Assembly: GCA_013399855.1 (NCBI GenBank)
Contig: VXAY01003150.1
Coordinates: 2,495,427 to 2,559,426 of the forward strand
DNA: 64,000 bases
Direction: 5' to 3'
Source of the DNA: Oxyruncus cristatus
Taxonomy: Eukaryota > Chordata > Aves > Passeriformes > Cotingidae
In this document: in pieces, positions 1 through 30,583 of the stretch
Position numbering within the stretch: the first letter of the stretch is position 1
Layout of the letters: the number at the start of each line of letters is the position of its first letter
Notes under the pieces: generated by a model
Told to the model about the DNA's origin: nothing
Database searches by the model: none
The model's input: only the letters and a program-made list of their open reading frames with translations
Made by a program: the position numbers and the translations under genes

Positions 1-345
1 TTGGCAAGCTCTTCTGCCAGCTCCCTCATCACCCTAGGGTGGATCCCATCTGGTCCCATGGACTTGTGAGGATCCAAGTGGCTCAGCAGGTCCCTGTTCC
101 CTCCTGGATTACAGGGGGGCGCTTTGGCTTCCTTTCTCTGTCCACCAGCTCCAGAGGCCACTTGTCCTGAGGACAACCTGTCTTGCTATTGAAAACTGAG
201 GCAAAGAAGGTGTTAAATACCTCAGCCTTTTCCTCATCTCTGGTGACTATGTTCCCCCCCATGTCCAACAACGAATGGAGGTTTTCCTTGCCCCTCCTTT
301 TGCTACTGATGTATTTGGAGAAGCACTTCTTGTTATTCCAAAGAA
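1..345 (-). mobile_element. CR1-type LINE fragment, ORF2 (start of reverse transcriptase), broken
   Basis: Read on the minus strand, this encodes the region just before and at the start of a CR1 reverse transcriptase. It contains the typical stretch with EEKAEVFNTFFASVF and then, at about 1-85, HLDPHKSMGPDGIHPRVM, a hallmark of CR1 and related non-LTR elements. The two stretches lie in different reading frames, so a frameshift lies at about 85-110 and the copy is dead. It runs off the left edge of the window. The right boundary near 345 is estimated from where the similarity stops. It sits in an intron of PIK3CB, in antisense orientation. Confidence 0.88.
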
Positions 346-19505
<19,160 letters not shown>

Positions 19506-19798
19506 AGGACTTCTGCATTTGCACTAAGCTGAAGGTTAGCTTGATAAGTGTTTTTAGAGGGTGTCTGTCCTACAGACCAACAAAACTTCAAGAAGTGTTT
19601 GGATGACCCTCTCAGGCTCACAAACAACAAAAAGAAATGGACTGAAATAACTCCTGAGTCTTTTGCACTCTGCTTCTGAATGCTTGATTCCAAGACTGTC
19701 TCTAGAAACAGTGAACATCCTGGATAATCAGTTCCTGCTGACTTTGCACGCTGAGAGCTACTAGGCATTTTTAAAAATTCTTTGGTACTTTCTGGAGG

Positions 19799-20010
19799 TG
19801 TAAATATTTGGTTTTATACGTTAGAGTAATGTACTCTAACATACTCGGGAGGGTTGAAGACCTCTGACAGAACTGTTCTTTGTTTAAAGTCGGGACTTGC
19901 AGAGTAAATTTTTTTTTATATCCTAATCTGGCTAAAAATGACCATATTGTGTATATATTTCATAAGACCTCTGCCCTACTGGCACAGATGCATTAATTCT
20001 ACTGTAAATA
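19799..20010 (+). promoter_or_regulatory. PIK3CB: Three Pumilio response elements in the PIK3CB 3' UTR
   Basis: The consensus UGUANAUA occurs at 19,799-19,806 (TGTAAATA), 19,950-19,957 (TGTATATA) and 20,003-20,010 (TGTAAATA). PUM1 and PUM2 bind this motif and promote mRNA decay or translational repression. The match is exact; function is inferred. Confidence 0.5.
19820..19840 (+). repeat. Perfect hairpin, 9-bp stem and 3-base loop, in the PIK3CB 3' UTR
   Basis: GTTAGAGTA and TACTCTAAC flank ATG. It lies just after the first Pumilio element, so it could affect access to it. Confidence 0.7.
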
Positions 20011-20394
20011 GCAACCACGGTGTCACTGTACTGCGGGGAGCTGCTCCATGTCTCGTGCTGCTGCTGAAGGAAGGGTAGATGTCGGCAGGGTGGGGGGAGG
20101 ACGGGGATGTCTTTGGGAATGATGCAGCATCCAAATGTTCAGGGTCGTGCAGTTTTGTTCCTCGGACATAACACACAAAAGAAGCCCTTCAGAATCAGGA
20201 AGGTTAGGCCAATTCCAAACGAATCCCTCGTTGTAATGGTCTCCCACTCAGCCTCTGGGGCTTTGCCCTCAGCACCTTGAGAGGCACATTTGGTTCAGGT
20301 TCAGCAAGAAGCTTCTCCCAGCCTTACAATGAAATTTGTGTCTCAGATTAGTTGCTCCCTGCAAAATGTACTGACTTATGTAAGGGATGTTTTA

Positions 20395-20400
20395 ATTAAA
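20395..20400 (+). terminator. PIK3CB: Possible proximal poly(A) signal, ATTAAA
   Basis: ATTAAA hexamer about 890 bases after the stop, followed by a T-rich stretch. Use is uncertain. Confidence 0.3.
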
Positions 20401-20796
20401 TATGCTACACAAAGTGATTTTTAGAGACTACAGACCAAAAACACCAAGTGTTTGGAAAAGCAAGTGTTGATGGGGAAAGGTCATTTCACAGAACACCAAT
20501 CCGAAGTCACTGGTCTTTTCTCACTGTATTTATTAAAAGCTTGCAGTAATGTTGCTTTACCAAGATATATATGTTGAAGATGGTTGCTGAAGAAACTGGA
20601 TTTGTTTTAATTTATTTAGTGAGGTACCAGGCTTTTAGGTGCTTAAATGGAGAGCAAACTTGTTACGTGCAATAGGGAACTGCTGGTTTGAAGATGTAAC
20701 ATACTGTTTCTGAACATCAGCAAGAGAGATTTTAACTACTGCTTGTTCTCCGAGGAACACTGGTAGCTCTTTATTCTTGTTGACTTTTGAAAGAGA

Positions 20797-20802
20797 ATTA
20801 AA
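20797..20802 (+). terminator. PIK3CB: Possible proximal poly(A) signal, ATTAAA
   Basis: ATTAAA hexamer about 1.3 kb after the stop, followed by T-rich and GT-containing sequence. It is an alternative to the distal AATAAA. Confidence 0.35.
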
Positions 20803-21640
20803 CATATATATTTACCTTTTGACTAAACAGTTGTTCTGCATAGAAATGTCGGTTTATGTAGGAATTTAGGTAAAGGTGCTTTTACTTTGTTGAGAGTGAT
20901 TTATTTTTGTTGGTTTGGGGTTTTCTTGTTTCTTTTAGAGGTCAAGAACCTAGCTGGAGCCAAAGTGGCATTCTAAATAGGGCTTTGATTCTCTTGTCCC
21001 TCACACTTTAGGCTTATCTATCTGAACAGATTTCTGCTTCTAGAATATGGTAAAAGTAACAAGTGGTTTGTGGTTTGGTTTTGTTGGGTTGGATTTTTTT
21101 TTATACAATATAGTAGCATTAAAAGTGCCATTTCCCTTGGGCTTTTTAATATATATATATATATTCTACAGCAGATGGCAGGAAGGCTAAAAAGAAACTA
21201 CGTTGCAGGTGATAACTGAAAAAAAGTAATTTCATCCTCGGCTAATTCACAGCATGTAAATTTGCGTAAGTAACTGTTCCTGGACACACGGTATTTTTCT
21301 GTGAAACAGAGTACTCAGACATCTCTGCTACATTGTCTTGTTGAAGGAGACATAACCCTTCCCAGAAGTTGGGATGAAGTTGCCAAGTTCACTGTGGCTG
21401 CTGGGGGCTGGTGTGTGTGGAACCTGAGAGGAGGGAGCACGGTGGCATCTTTTATATCCACAGCTAGAAAGGCAATTCAGTTCCATGTTCCACCCCAGCC
21501 TGCTCGTGGGACTTGGAACAGGCCGTTCAAGTCTGTGCCTCAGACTCACTCTGTTGGCAGAACTGCAAAACTGGAGGTAGGAGCCTTGACCTCCAGGTGC
21601 AGGAGCACCTTCCCTCAAGTACCGCCAGGATATTGCACTG

Positions 21641-21646
21641 AATAAA
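21641..21646 (+). terminator. PIK3CB: Likely distal poly(A) signal, AATAAA
   Basis: Canonical AATAAA followed by a GT- and T-rich element (TTTTGTGCTGTCAGGTTTTT), which is the expected layout for cleavage at about 21,660. It is the first AATAAA after the PIK3CB stop. Confidence 0.6.
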
Positions 21647-21665
21647 GTCATTTTGTGCTGTCAGG

Positions 21666-24076
21666 TTTTTTTGGATGCGATTTTGATGCAGGTTATAAAA
21701 GTACTTGAGATAAGCAATAGGATTTCCTCGCCATCTTCCTTGAGGAAGGTATTTAGAGATTATTAAGAAATGCTGCTTCTGCCCAGAGGTAGTGTTGGTT
21801 AAGAGCCCTTGAACGGGCTGTGTTGTGTTTGGTTGCCTTCACCTTTGCTGTGCTTACTCTTGGCAATGAATTAGCGAGAATGGGGAGAGGAAGTTAGGGG
21901 CCTGTAAAATGGTCTGGGTTTGTGTTTGGCAGCAAAGACGATGCATTTTCCTCATGTAAATTGATCTTGGTCTTCAAAAAGCTGAGAAGATAGCACATCT
22001 CAGAGGAATGCCTTCCGGGCTGACATCTCAGGGATGAACCTGACAGCAGTGTTTATAAGGTCACCAAGGTTAATTTTGTGATACCTTCATGTTACGGTTT
22101 GAGTGGAGTACTGGTTTGCTGAATTGTATTAGTAAATAGATCACCACTTGCCCTGGTTTTCATCCTATTTCCTACAGCCTGTGGAATACAGACTTTCATT
22201 CAGAAAACAAACAAATAAATAACTTCTTTGTGAAAAGTCAGAAGAAAGACAGTCTGTCCTTCGCGTTTTGTCATCCAAGAGGAAAAGACTGGAATTTCGG
22301 CACATCAATCTATTGCTTATTTCTGTCCTTACCTCCCAATATCCAGCTGCAGTATTGAATTAGTAAGTTCATTTGGGATGAGTGGGATCATATTATTTGA
22401 GACCATTTACAGAATTCAGAAGGCATCAAATGGTCAGATTATAATATGAGAGGTTAAAGATGTTGTTTGTAACAGTAAAGAGAAACATACCCTATTTAAA
22501 TGCGGAAGCTTTGGAAAGCATGTAGCTTTGTGCAGCTGTAGAAAAGAAACATAAGGTACAACTTCGATATCAACCATCTTCAGTTCAGATGGTCTCATGT
22601 CATGTTAATTACTTTTCTCCAGGTCTACTTCTAGTCTGCTCTGTACATGTCAACTGAAAAAATTACTTTTCTTTCTCAAGGCCTTTGTTGTATCTGGCAG
22701 AGGGGAAAGGTGCCTGGGCTGCTTTAAAAACCAAAACTGAAATTGGATGTATGCAGTGTATATATTGTGTTAATTTATTCTGGTTTTCTTTTGACTGCAT
22801 GAGTGTACTCTATGGGTTTGCTTTCTTTACCTTGAATCATTTGATTTGTGAACAAATGGTGACAGCTGCTGCTTTTATACTCCTGCTTGTCTTGTGTTGG
22901 ATTTCCAGGGAAAGAGCTCCCACGGATTTGCCCCTGACCAGTGGAGTTGCTTCCTTTTTCCCTTTTATGCTTGTATCAGTTGTATTGGCAGGGGTGTGTT
23001 GATTAACAAGTCACTCACATTCTAGCGAATGCCTTTGATGGAGCCCATTCATGTATTTAATATAATAGAGTCCAATATTCCTCTTAAATTTCCTCAAGCT
23101 ACTGGAATCAGATAATTAAAGAGTACAGGCTCTTAATAATTGATATGTCAGGCTATGATCATAGCTTTTTTTCTTTAGGAATGATTTCAAGCCTGAATCT
23201 TTTAAATGTGTAATCAGTGTTTCTATTATAATTCTTTCACAATATATTATATTAATATAATTATGTGTCTTGAGCCGGCTCTAAAATCTAAAACTGAAAC
23301 CCTGTGCTCACATAATGCATTCTGGTTTTGGGCAAGTTTTCTTGAACTAATTTTAAGAATTACTTCTCTGGCGTAAGAGCTGAGGGGGTGGAGCTGTCCT
23401 GATGGCCGGGTGGCAGTGGGTGCTGCCATAGGGGTGCCAGTGCTCCCTGGCTCTGGGATGTGGGGTTTTTGGAGACAAATGTGCCTCGTTGTGCCGTGGC
23501 TGGTGACATAAAAGTCAAGCTAAGCTCAAAGTAGTGGCTTTATTGCCTGACCTCAGTAGCACACACATAAACCTGGGTATGACAGGAACAAATGTGGGCT
23601 CCCAGTACCAGGCAGATCTCTGAAGCAGATTCTGGTGGCCAGCCCAGGAAAGGTGCAGTAATTTAACAGCTGCCAAGACAACAGGTACGATATTGCTCGT
23701 GCTACCTCAGTGCGTGATAGAAATGCTGTAGTTGTTCTTCCCAAGCTTGACTTCATGACTGATAGAGGAGAAGAGTGGTGCTTCTGCAGTGCTGGGAAGT
23801 GATTTCCCCTACCCATATTACCAGCTGTCCTTCCAACAGGACAGGAAAACAGCATTAACTGAGGGGGAAGGGAGGGGAAAAGAAAGTTGCTCCCTTAAAT
23901 GAGCTGGGTTTGCACATTGCTATTACTCAGATGCCTTTCCAGACTAAAAGCCCCCATGAGGAGCTTTGCTGTGTGTCCTCTAGCAAGCCACAAAGAAATC
24001 CCACCAGGCAGTTGCTTGTTCTAGCCCCTCTGGAACACCTGGCTGAAAGCTCAGCCGTGTAACCTATTGGAACTGG
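21666..24076. other. Intergenic DNA downstream of PIK3CB
   Basis: AT-rich DNA without a repeat family or gene that I can support. No FAIM exon, the human neighbour on this side, was recognised on the minus strand. Confidence 0.5.
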
Positions 24077-24138
24077 TTTCACTGTAGTGGACTGCAGTGA
24101 AAATAATTTAAATTATTTTTATATATTTAGAATATATA
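24077..24138. repeat. Cluster of three adjacent palindromes
   Basis: Three inverted repeats lie head to tail, the first two overlapping by 3 bp. At 24,077-24,102 there are 12-bp arms with one mismatch around GG. At 24,100-24,119 there is a perfect 20-bp A/T palindrome. At 24,120-24,138 there are 8-bp arms around TAG. It may be a cruciform-prone site or the remnant of a small palindromic transposon. Confidence 0.75.
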
Positions 24139-24957
24139 AAAGATTTAAAATAATGCTGTGATGAGCTAGTCCTTCATCCTTTCAGTCTGTCACCTTGCTC
24201 TTCCTCAGGAAGACATGTCCTCTGGATTGGTTGATGAAGAGGAATGGGGATGAATAGATATTTCTAAAGTAATGGCCTGGCTCGTTCTTGGGAAAGCTGT
24301 GAAGGATCACAGTTTAAGAATAGCAGTCACAGGGAGATGTAAAAGGTTAATTCTGGTTTGCCAGGCATTGCTTGGCTTTTATGAAGCAAATGAGCGGAAG
24401 CTACAATCAAGCACCATGATTGAGGGTTTCTGAGGGATTACGGCCCTTGTAGCACAAGGATCTTCGTAAGGTGTAATTCCTGGCTTTAGAAGTCTGTGTT
24501 TGGGCAGGAAGTCTGGGCACTTGCTAGAAGGACACAGAACCAGTGACGTCTGGGCAGAAGGGTTTATTCCTATTTGTGAATCCTGCCTAAGGTTTTCTCC
24601 TACACATGGTACTTAATGGGCTTTGCCCTTTGGGCATTGGACAGCTCAGTCTAGTTTCTGAAACAGTCTCCATCTCTTGCCTAAGGAGCATTGAGTGTTT
24701 GACATTCCATAAAGGGAGCTGAGCAGTATTGTTGAAGATACTCTGGAGCAGGAAAGTTGTATATGTGGCTCTGAATTTCTCCTGTTGACACTGTTTTCTG
24801 AGGGGGTGGACACAAACCACAAGACTGGATGACATAGGTCAGTCAAAGTACTCCCTTAGGGATAGAAAAACAGATCAGGATTCCAGTCCCCTTACCAAAC
24901 ATTCATTGGAACAAAAATGGAACAGCTCCAAAAGGGGAGCAGGAAGGACACAGAGAG

Positions 24958-25190
24958 TCATAGAATCATAGAATCAGACAGGTTGGAAAGGACCTCTGAG
25001 ATCATCAAGTCCCACCCTTGACCACCACCGTGGTTACCAGGCTATGGCACTCAGTGCCACATCCAGATGCATCTTAAAAACCTCCAGGGACGGTGAATCC
25101 ACCACCTCTCTGGGCAGCCCATTCCCATGGCTGATTACTCTCTCTGTAAAGAATTTCTTTCTAATATCTAATCTCTCCTTAGGAAAAGGA
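24958..25190 (-). mobile_element. CR1 LINE 3' end fragment
   Basis: It begins with TCATAGAATCATAGAATCAG, the minus-strand view of the tandem octamer tail of avian CR1. It then runs through AAGGACCTCTGAGATCATCA, the ACCACC block and CCTCCAGGGACGGTGAATCC, all typical CR1 3'-region sequence. The copy is 5'-truncated, as most CR1 copies are. It is well enough preserved to be a fairly young insertion, and it is strong evidence for a bird genome. Confidence 0.93.
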
Positions 25191-26159
25191 GTAATGAACA
25201 GGTCCAAACTTCTCAGCCTATGTTCTGTCTGCTTGGCTAAATAAAAGAACCCTTAATATCAGTGGCTATGGGACACTAAGTCTGTTTAGCGTGTTCCCAA
25301 CAACAGAGTGAGGAATTCAACCTGCATATAGAGTTGGCCAGTTGCCATGGGAGGAAAAGATGCATGCTGCAAAACTTGGGATAACCTGTTCCAGAGGCTG
25401 CTTCCTCCCTTCACCTGTACTTAAGAATTCCATGAAGATAAATAGCCTTATGTATGCCTGGACCTCAATGCCACCCACCCCTACCATAGTGTGTTGGCCT
25501 GTTATTTGGAGCTGCACCACACAGTTTTAAGAACTCCTTAAAAACTACAGTTTTGGGTTTAAGAACCCAAAGAAAGCTCAAACACTTCGAGAGCTGTGAT
25601 CCTTGTTGCTTCTTTTAAGGCAAGATGCTGAATCATGAGAGGTGTTGAAAGCCTGTGAAAGGTCAGAAATTCTAGCGGGGTGTTTGGGTGTGATCTGCCA
25701 TCCTTGTGGCCTTTAGAAGCCCCCTTCCCCCATCAAGTTGCATACCCGAGCTAGTTAATTTAAAAATAAAACGTTTAATATTCCAGACCACAATTAATAC
25801 TGAAACATACCAAGGCATTGCAAGTAAGTGTAATGCACTCAGTGTCCTGCATGCAGTTGTCACTTCCTTCTTTGCAGCTCCGTGGGATAATCTTGTTTCC
25901 TCGAGAGGACAAAGAAAACTGGAGATTATTTCTGAAACAATTCCTTGTCCTTAGTAGCTGAGAAACTTTTAGCTTACAGGTCTTTGCTTGCAGGGTGCAT
26001 GCTGGTTAAATTACTGCGTGTGCATCTGCTGTGTACAGTAGGAGCTACAGTAGGGCTGAAATCGCTGATGCTGCACAGGCCAGACCCAGGGAGCCTGAGG
26101 GATCCAAGCTTTAGCGTTTGGGATGTGGTTGGGTCCTGGCAGGGCACCCACACCAGATC
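25191..26159. other. Intergenic DNA
   Basis: No supported gene. An exon-like segment on the plus strand at 25,878-25,961 (acceptor CTTTGCAG, then 27 open codons and TGA) is noted among the rejected items. Confidence 0.4.
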
Positions 26160-26165
26160 TTTAAT
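26160..26165 (-). terminator. ATTAAA poly(A) signal for the minus-strand gene
   Basis: ATTAAA on the minus strand lies about 14 bases after the TGA of the paired-CxxC exon. It would give a very short 3' UTR. Confidence 0.4.
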
Positions 26166-26178
26166 CACCTCTCTGCAG

Positions 26179-26559
26179 TCACAGGGGGGCTGTGGCTCCT
26201 CCCCTGTCGTAGTGGTCGAGCAGGCTGTGGGCGATGAAGCCGCTCTCCGAGTGCAGGGTCTCGCACTTCCGGCAGGTGAGGATCTCGCATTTCGGACACA
26301 TCCTCCCGGAGTGCGGCTGCCTCAAAGAACAGATTTCCTCCCGTGCTGGCTTCAGCTTCTTGGAGCCTTTCCTGTGTGAACATCTCCTCTTGTCTTCAAA
26401 AAGCGGACTTCTTCCCTGAGGGCTACAACAGTCACAAAGAGAGGTGACAAGTTCAGCCTGTGCACTTCCTAGGGCAGCAGAAGCAATTAGTGTGTGATTT
26501 ATGAACCCTTCCACAGGCTGTACCTGGGACACACCAGGAGCAGGTGCAACGTGTGTCAC
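26179..26559 (-). CDS. Terminal exon of an unrecognised protein with paired CxxC motifs
   Basis: On the minus strand the frame is open from a strong acceptor (CCTGCTTTCTGCAG, exon start at 26,559) to TGA at 26,179-26,181. Reading from the exon start: VTHVAPAPGVSQVQP, a segment with CDCCSPQGRSPLFEDKRRC, a basic stretch HRKGSKKLKP, then CPKCEILTCRKCETLHS and GFIAHSLLDHYD. CPKC-x4-CRKC looks like a small zinc-binding knuckle, perhaps completed by the nearby histidines. The last 150 bases are CpG- and GC-rich against an AT-rich background, as for constrained coding sequence. Alternative acceptors within the exon are possible. I cannot name the family. Upstream exons would lie at higher coordinates, perhaps up to the CpG island at 33.5 kb. 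Confidence 0.5.
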   Translation of the reverse strand: MTHVAPAPGVSQVQPVEGFINHTLIASAALGSAQAELVTSLCDCCSPQGRSPLFEDKRRCSHRKGSKKLKPAREEICSLRQPHSGRMCPKCEILTCRKCETLHSESGFIAHSLLDHYDRGGATAPL

Positions 26560-26616
26560 CTGCAGAAAGCAGGAATGGACAGAAAAAGGAGAGTCTGGTT
26601 GTGATGGTGGTGACAA

Positions 26617-29600
26617 ACCATTAGTTTTAGAACATAGAATGATTAAAGGATTTCCATCCTTTAAACAAAGCCATAAACCAGTGATGCCAGCTAGCTAGGT
26701 AGGAGCTTTAATATGCAGCTTTTTTGTGGGTGATTGTGGCACAAGCCTCATGTGTTTGCATGAAGACAAAATCCACACAGCTCTGTGAATCTGAATTACT
26801 GGCATCTGACCTAGTAGGCCTCCCCCATACCACCATAAAGGGTCCTTTTCTGCTTGTGTGCACTAACAATGCACACTAATGCTGGCCAGTGGATAAGCCC
26901 TATATTGCACTGACCTTGAACAGAGATGGAAGAGCTGAAAGAAAAGGTCTCTTGATCAAATTATGTACCATTGTATTTTACATAAAATAGTGCTTCAAAA
27001 TCAAGCAGCTAACCTACATAATCCCTTACAAGAGCTCAAAATCAGTGCTGAACTGTAGAAATGATGTGATTTGGCTATTCCACTGTGAGAGTTCTGTAGG
27101 CCCTGATGGCTTGAATGTGTTTAAAAACCACCACCATTCAATGTGTCTGTAGAAATATATCCAGTGAGGCCTGAAGATTGACTCTTTCCATTAATGTCAG
27201 AGCAACATGGGCAGAGGTTGCTACATTGCTGTTCAATTTCTTTTTAGTTTTTTTTTTCTTCCTGATCAAACTGGGGAAGTCCATAGTTATCACTGACACA
27301 TAAGGACCAAGGTCCAGAAAACATGGTTTTACCACTTCAGTTGCATTTGTCTGCCCCCTGAACGCACGCTTCAGTGAAATTATGGACAACAGAGAATACT
27401 CACAGCCATAATACACTTCTTGGATGTTTGACTGTGTTTCTAGTCCAGTTCCTTAGCAGTGCAGCAAGATAAATCCCAAAGCCAAGCCCTTGGTATTAGT
27501 TGTGCTTCAATTAGATCAGTCAGAGAGAAAAATCTGGCTTTCAGGTTCGTTTCTGGCTAGTGTATTTTAATCTTACGTCGAGCCTGTAACCAGCTGCTGT
27601 GGCTATCAAGCTTAATGTAGTTAGCTGAGTAATTGTGGAGACTTGCGTGCACTTCCTGCTAAGACGGTAATTTCATGATAATTATCAAAGACAGACTCTT
27701 TGTAGGAGATCTGTAGGGAAAACAGGTCTTGAAAGAGAAAAACCCACTTTTTGGAAACCCCTCCTGATCTTAGCATGATGCATACACTCAGTTTAATTTG
27801 CGTTAAGGAAGAATAATATGAATAATATCAAGTAGAAAGACCCAAGAAGAGAATTTCAAATCCTATATGGATGATTATAATGGCTCAAAACATGCACAAA
27901 GCAGTGAGCTCAAACTCACTTTTACCTCTGTTTACTTTTGTTGAAAAAGGAATAGTTTTGCATTGCTTGTCTTTTTGCTTTGTTTTGCTTTTTCTCCTTC
28001 TAACTGAAAAGTAGTAAGTACAAAGGCACTATTATAGGAACAGAAACAATAATTATGCTCTGATTCAAGAAACTTAGTAGCACTGACTTTGTTGGACAGT
28101 GATTTTTGCTGCTGCCCATACTTTGCCATTGGCTTTTACATCCCAGAGTTACAGCTGTCAGTGCAACAAAACCTGCAGCAGTGTTACTCCTGGACCAGTG
28201 TCCCTGGTTGTGGCGCTGGCAGTGCTAGTGTGTATCTGGAGGAATAGAGATGCTGCCTCTCTAAACCTCTCACTGGAAGCATTGCAAAATGGTTGTAAGA
28301 TAAACACACAGACACACAAGGTTTGGAGACATTCATTTTGTGTCTGCTTCTGCCAGTGACTTCCTAGTTTTTCGGTCAAGTTGTTTACTTAGTCCATAAC
28401 TGTTTCCTTGTTTGTGAAACAGTTAATACAGCAGAGGTAACAAAAGTGTCTGCGGCTCTTCCAGAGCTGCTCTGTAAATACTTACAAAATTTCTTGGTTA
28501 AAAATGTATACAAAATATAATCTAGGCTGTACTTACAATTTATTCTTAGGAGACCCAGAGAAGAGGCTCAGTCCAGCAAATCTCTTCTTAAATAGCCGCT
28601 CTCGCTTTTTACGGCCGTGCTTCCCATCTCCTGTGCTCCCTTCCGTGAGGTCCTTCTTTCCTTTGTGCCAGCTCATTTTGTCTGTCATAACAACACCACC
28701 TGCTTAGATGAAAACAGAAGTCTGAGTAGTTTTTCGAAAGCCTCTCCCTTGCTGTGTTGTACCTGGTGAGGTCTGGATGTGTTACTCTACCTGCGAAGGG
28801 TCCTGGTTACGCGGGAGGTTTAGTTGAGATCAGGGAGCAGCTGCTTTCCATCAGATGGAGCAAATACCTGCTCTGAAAAATCCTGCAGACACAAGGTGAC
28901 TCTGGATATTCTTGCTCTATTCCACGTAATTATGGAAAGTAGGCTTGGACATTAACCATAATGAATATTTCCCTCTACATGCTCTCTTTCATGATCAGGC
29001 TGGTTGCTCAAACCAAGAGCAGAGGCGGCTCGTTTGATAGAAGCGAAGAGCCAGGAGCCAGTGAAACAGCTCTGTGCAGAGAACAGAAGCAGTGAAACAA
29101 ATGCAAGATGGAACAAACACTGCAAAGCAAAAACCAGAACCCTGAAAAGATGAAGAACCAACTGAGGATTTTAGTTGAGGATTGGAAATTGTTTCCTTTT
29201 TCTTTTGATAAAGCAGTTGATTAGGCTGCATTTCCGCGTTGTGATGCTTTGTCTCCAAGAATTATCCCTTTGGCCTCTCTGATTGAATTAGTCTCTCTGT
29301 GCTACATTTGATACTTGGTAATTGCATTAACTTTTGGTTGCTTTACTTGGAGGGTCATGTTCACCCCCTGCTATGTCTATTGTCCCTGCCTGTTAAAAAT
29401 ATTTCCCACAAATCTTCAATGCAAAATCACACAAAGTTTGTGGGCTTAAAAACAAAATTGACAATAATTTTGAACTTTTCTGCTTTTACTCTTCATCTCT
29501 TCCCTCCTTGTACACTCCTCTCCCCTCACTCTCTCCCAGCCCTTTAAGTACAGTTCTCCATAACCAGGTTATACCTTAGGACACACATGGGCAGGGACTG

Positions 29601-29750
29601 GGTCTCACTCTACAAATGTTTTGCAGGATCACACCTTGAAACAGTTTTAAATTGTGTTATAATCATTTACCAAAATTACATGTCAATACACATTAACAAG
29701 AAACTGTAAATTCCTTGAAGGAACATGGAGTGACACAGCTTGCTGCTCAG
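26617..29750. other. Intergenic or intronic DNA with weak exon-like segments
   Basis: I see no gene I can support. Open stretches on the minus strand at 27,138-27,380 (with GPYVSVITMDFPSLI) and on the plus strand at 28,149-28,293 (Cys-rich, then a hydrophobic run and RNR) look protein-like but lack a matching partner splice site or phase. Confidence 0.35.
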
Positions 29751-29789
29751 GCGTGGTCATGAGACACGCAGTGTTTTAACAGAACCCAG
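29751..29789 (+). other. Candidate leader exon of the unrecognised plus-strand gene
   Basis: A 39-bp segment between CTTGCTGCTCAG and the consensus donor CAG|GTAAGT. All frames fail to join openly to the next candidate exon, so it fits only as untranslated leader. It contains a six-codon upstream ORF. Confidence 0.2.
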
Positions 29790-30583
29790 GTAAGTCACAC
29801 CTGCATCTCCCACAGAAATGGCAGAAAAGACCATTTTTGAAAGGAATTACAAACAGTTCACTGAAGTGTAAAAGGAAACTATCACTAAAGAGTTACTAAG
29901 ATATGAAGGAATAGAAGTCGTGAATGAAAGAAAATTACACACCTCAAAATTAGAGACTTCAGGTTTTAATTTGTGACAAAATAATCTGCAAGTTCCAGGC
30001 CCGTTTTAGGCATACAGTGATGCTGAGGTAAAGCTCTGCAGAACAGAACGATCTGTGTCTAATAAAATCAGCAACTGGGAAGGCAGACATGTACCTTGCT
30101 TCTGACAAGGGAGCTTCAAAGGCTTTTAACTGAAGGGTCTTTCAGTACTGATACCACTTGTCTAAAAGATCAAGAGAAGAAAATGTAACATTGAAAGTAA
30201 ACATGTAAAAATCAGTAAAAAAGCACTGAAGATACTCGGATCTTTTTTTAAGCCTTTTAGATAATTTTTGAAAAATTTTACTTTGGACATGTATAGTATG
30301 TCATTTCTCTTTTAAAGATTAATTTGTCTGGCTATGTGGAGTGTAATTAGTTCTAATGATGTGAGGGGAAATCCTTCTATACTTTAACTATCTGTTTAAA
30401 AGTGTTGCCAAATCAGTATTTGAATAATTGATTTATTTGCCTTGCTTTTCTTCTCTGCTTAAATCTTGTGAAACTTGACTACCATTGCTTTCTATCTACC
30501 AACTGATTGTTCTCACCTTTCCTATCTAGCACTAATGGAGTTGTTTTGTTAATGACTCTTTAAAATGGGGATCGTACTTGCAG

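Larger units (their letters stand above)
19506..21665 (+). other. PIK3CB: PIK3CB 3' UTR
   Basis: Untranslated tail of about 2.1 kb, assuming cleavage 15-25 bases past the AATAAA at 21,641. It carries three Pumilio-type elements within 212 bases, a 9-bp hairpin at 19,820-19,840, a possible G-quadruplex (G-runs between 20,073 and 20,106), a TA dinucleotide run at 21,149-21,164, and two upstream ATTAAA hexamers (20,395 and 20,797) that could give shorter isoforms. The exact end is inferred. Confidence 0.7.

Noticed and set aside
25878..25961. Exon-like segment with CTTTGCAG acceptor and 27 codons (starts LRGIILFPREDKENW) to TGA
   Set aside because: It reads like a protein end but has no upstream partner exon and no poly(A) signal close by; too short to support.
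27138..27380. Minus-strand open segment containing GPYVSVITMDFPSLI
   Set aside because: It reaches a stop before any good donor, so it cannot be joined to the terminal exon at 26,559.
28149..28293. Plus-strand open segment with CQCNKTC, a hydrophobic run and RNR, like a membrane-protein exon
   Set aside because: A second frame is equally open, the donor is weak, and no phase-matched neighbour was found.
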